From contig CAZSBS010000053.1 in NCBI GenBank assembly GCA_964605095.1, forward strand, positions 1-21,561: a DNA stretch of 21,561 nt, in the 5' to 3' direction. This DNA comes from JAUWQU01 sp964605095 (GTDB lineage Bacteria > Planctomycetota > Phycisphaerae > SM23-33). A program made the position numbers and the translations under genes. Every line of letters starts with the position of its first letter. Positions within the stretch are counted from its first letter, which is position 1. Below, piece by piece: positions 21,514-21,561 of this stretch. Below the pieces are notes generated by a model that was not told the origin of the DNA, searched no databases, and saw nothing but the letters and a program-made list of their open reading frames with translations.

Positions 21514-21561
21514 GCAACCCGATTGAATCCCGTGCGGCAGCGGCGGGCCTGAGACTAACGC

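Noticed and set aside
20198..21517. 439-aa minus-strand open frame opposite mltA
   Set aside because: It is a GC-rich shadow; the plus strand has the RBS, lipobox and MltA motifs.

Overview
The window is GC-rich bacterial DNA that looks like a member of the Planctomycetota, probably Phycisphaerae-like. The grounds are a very large secreted protein with autotransporter-associated beta-strand repeats, a dockerin-like module and a PEP-CTERM tail; a XylR-type AraC regulator; a secreted PQQ-type propeller protein; a Tat-exported sulfatase; and long intergenic spacers full of hairpins and short-period repeats. The assignment rests on protein style only, and no rRNA or tRNA is present to test it.

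Layout. 1-344: a heptanucleotide array, an imperfect inverted-repeat element and a fossil PEP-CTERM tail. 345-5396 (-): a 1683-residue PEP-CTERM/dockerin protein with a tandemly duplicated supermodule. 5840-6215 (-): a decayed AraC/XylR regulator with a frameshift, its upstream part replaced by heptamer repeats. 6588-6953 (+): a 121-aa remnant of a PQQ propeller protein made by a large in-frame internal deletion. 7105-8787 (+): the 5' part of a group II intron whose reverse-transcriptase reading frame runs in frame into the catalytic domain of a BsuBI/PstI-type restriction endonuclease. 8845-12698 (-): a DUF2339-DUF3999 membrane/exported protein pair. 13003-16262 (-): cdaA-cdaR-proA, joining a c-di-AMP cyclase and its YbbR partner to proline synthesis. 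16527-18059 (-): a solitary protein combining TssB-like and TssC-like type VI sheath domains. 18435-19988 (+): a Tat-dependent sulfatase. 20222-21493 (+): an MltA-type lytic transglycosylase lipoprotein.

How the genes relate. Most are envelope or exported functions: surface protein, sulfatase, MltA, PQQ remnant and the DUF2339/DUF3999 pair. The clear operons are DUF2339-DUF3999 (ATGA overlap) and cdaA-cdaR (5-nt gap) with proA about 75 nt further on. The left half, up to about 8.8 kb, is a decay zone holding a fossil tail, a truncated regulator, an internally deleted propeller and a truncated intron fused to an orphan nuclease domain. No partner methyltransferase is in the window.

The most unusual items are the RT-restriction endonuclease chimera, the recurrence of 7-nt (sometimes 9-nt) periodic arrays of differing sequence in most of the larger spacers, the second frameshifted PEP-CTERM tail, the unlinked TssB/TssC fusion, and a diadenylate cyclase with DMG in place of the usual DGA motif.
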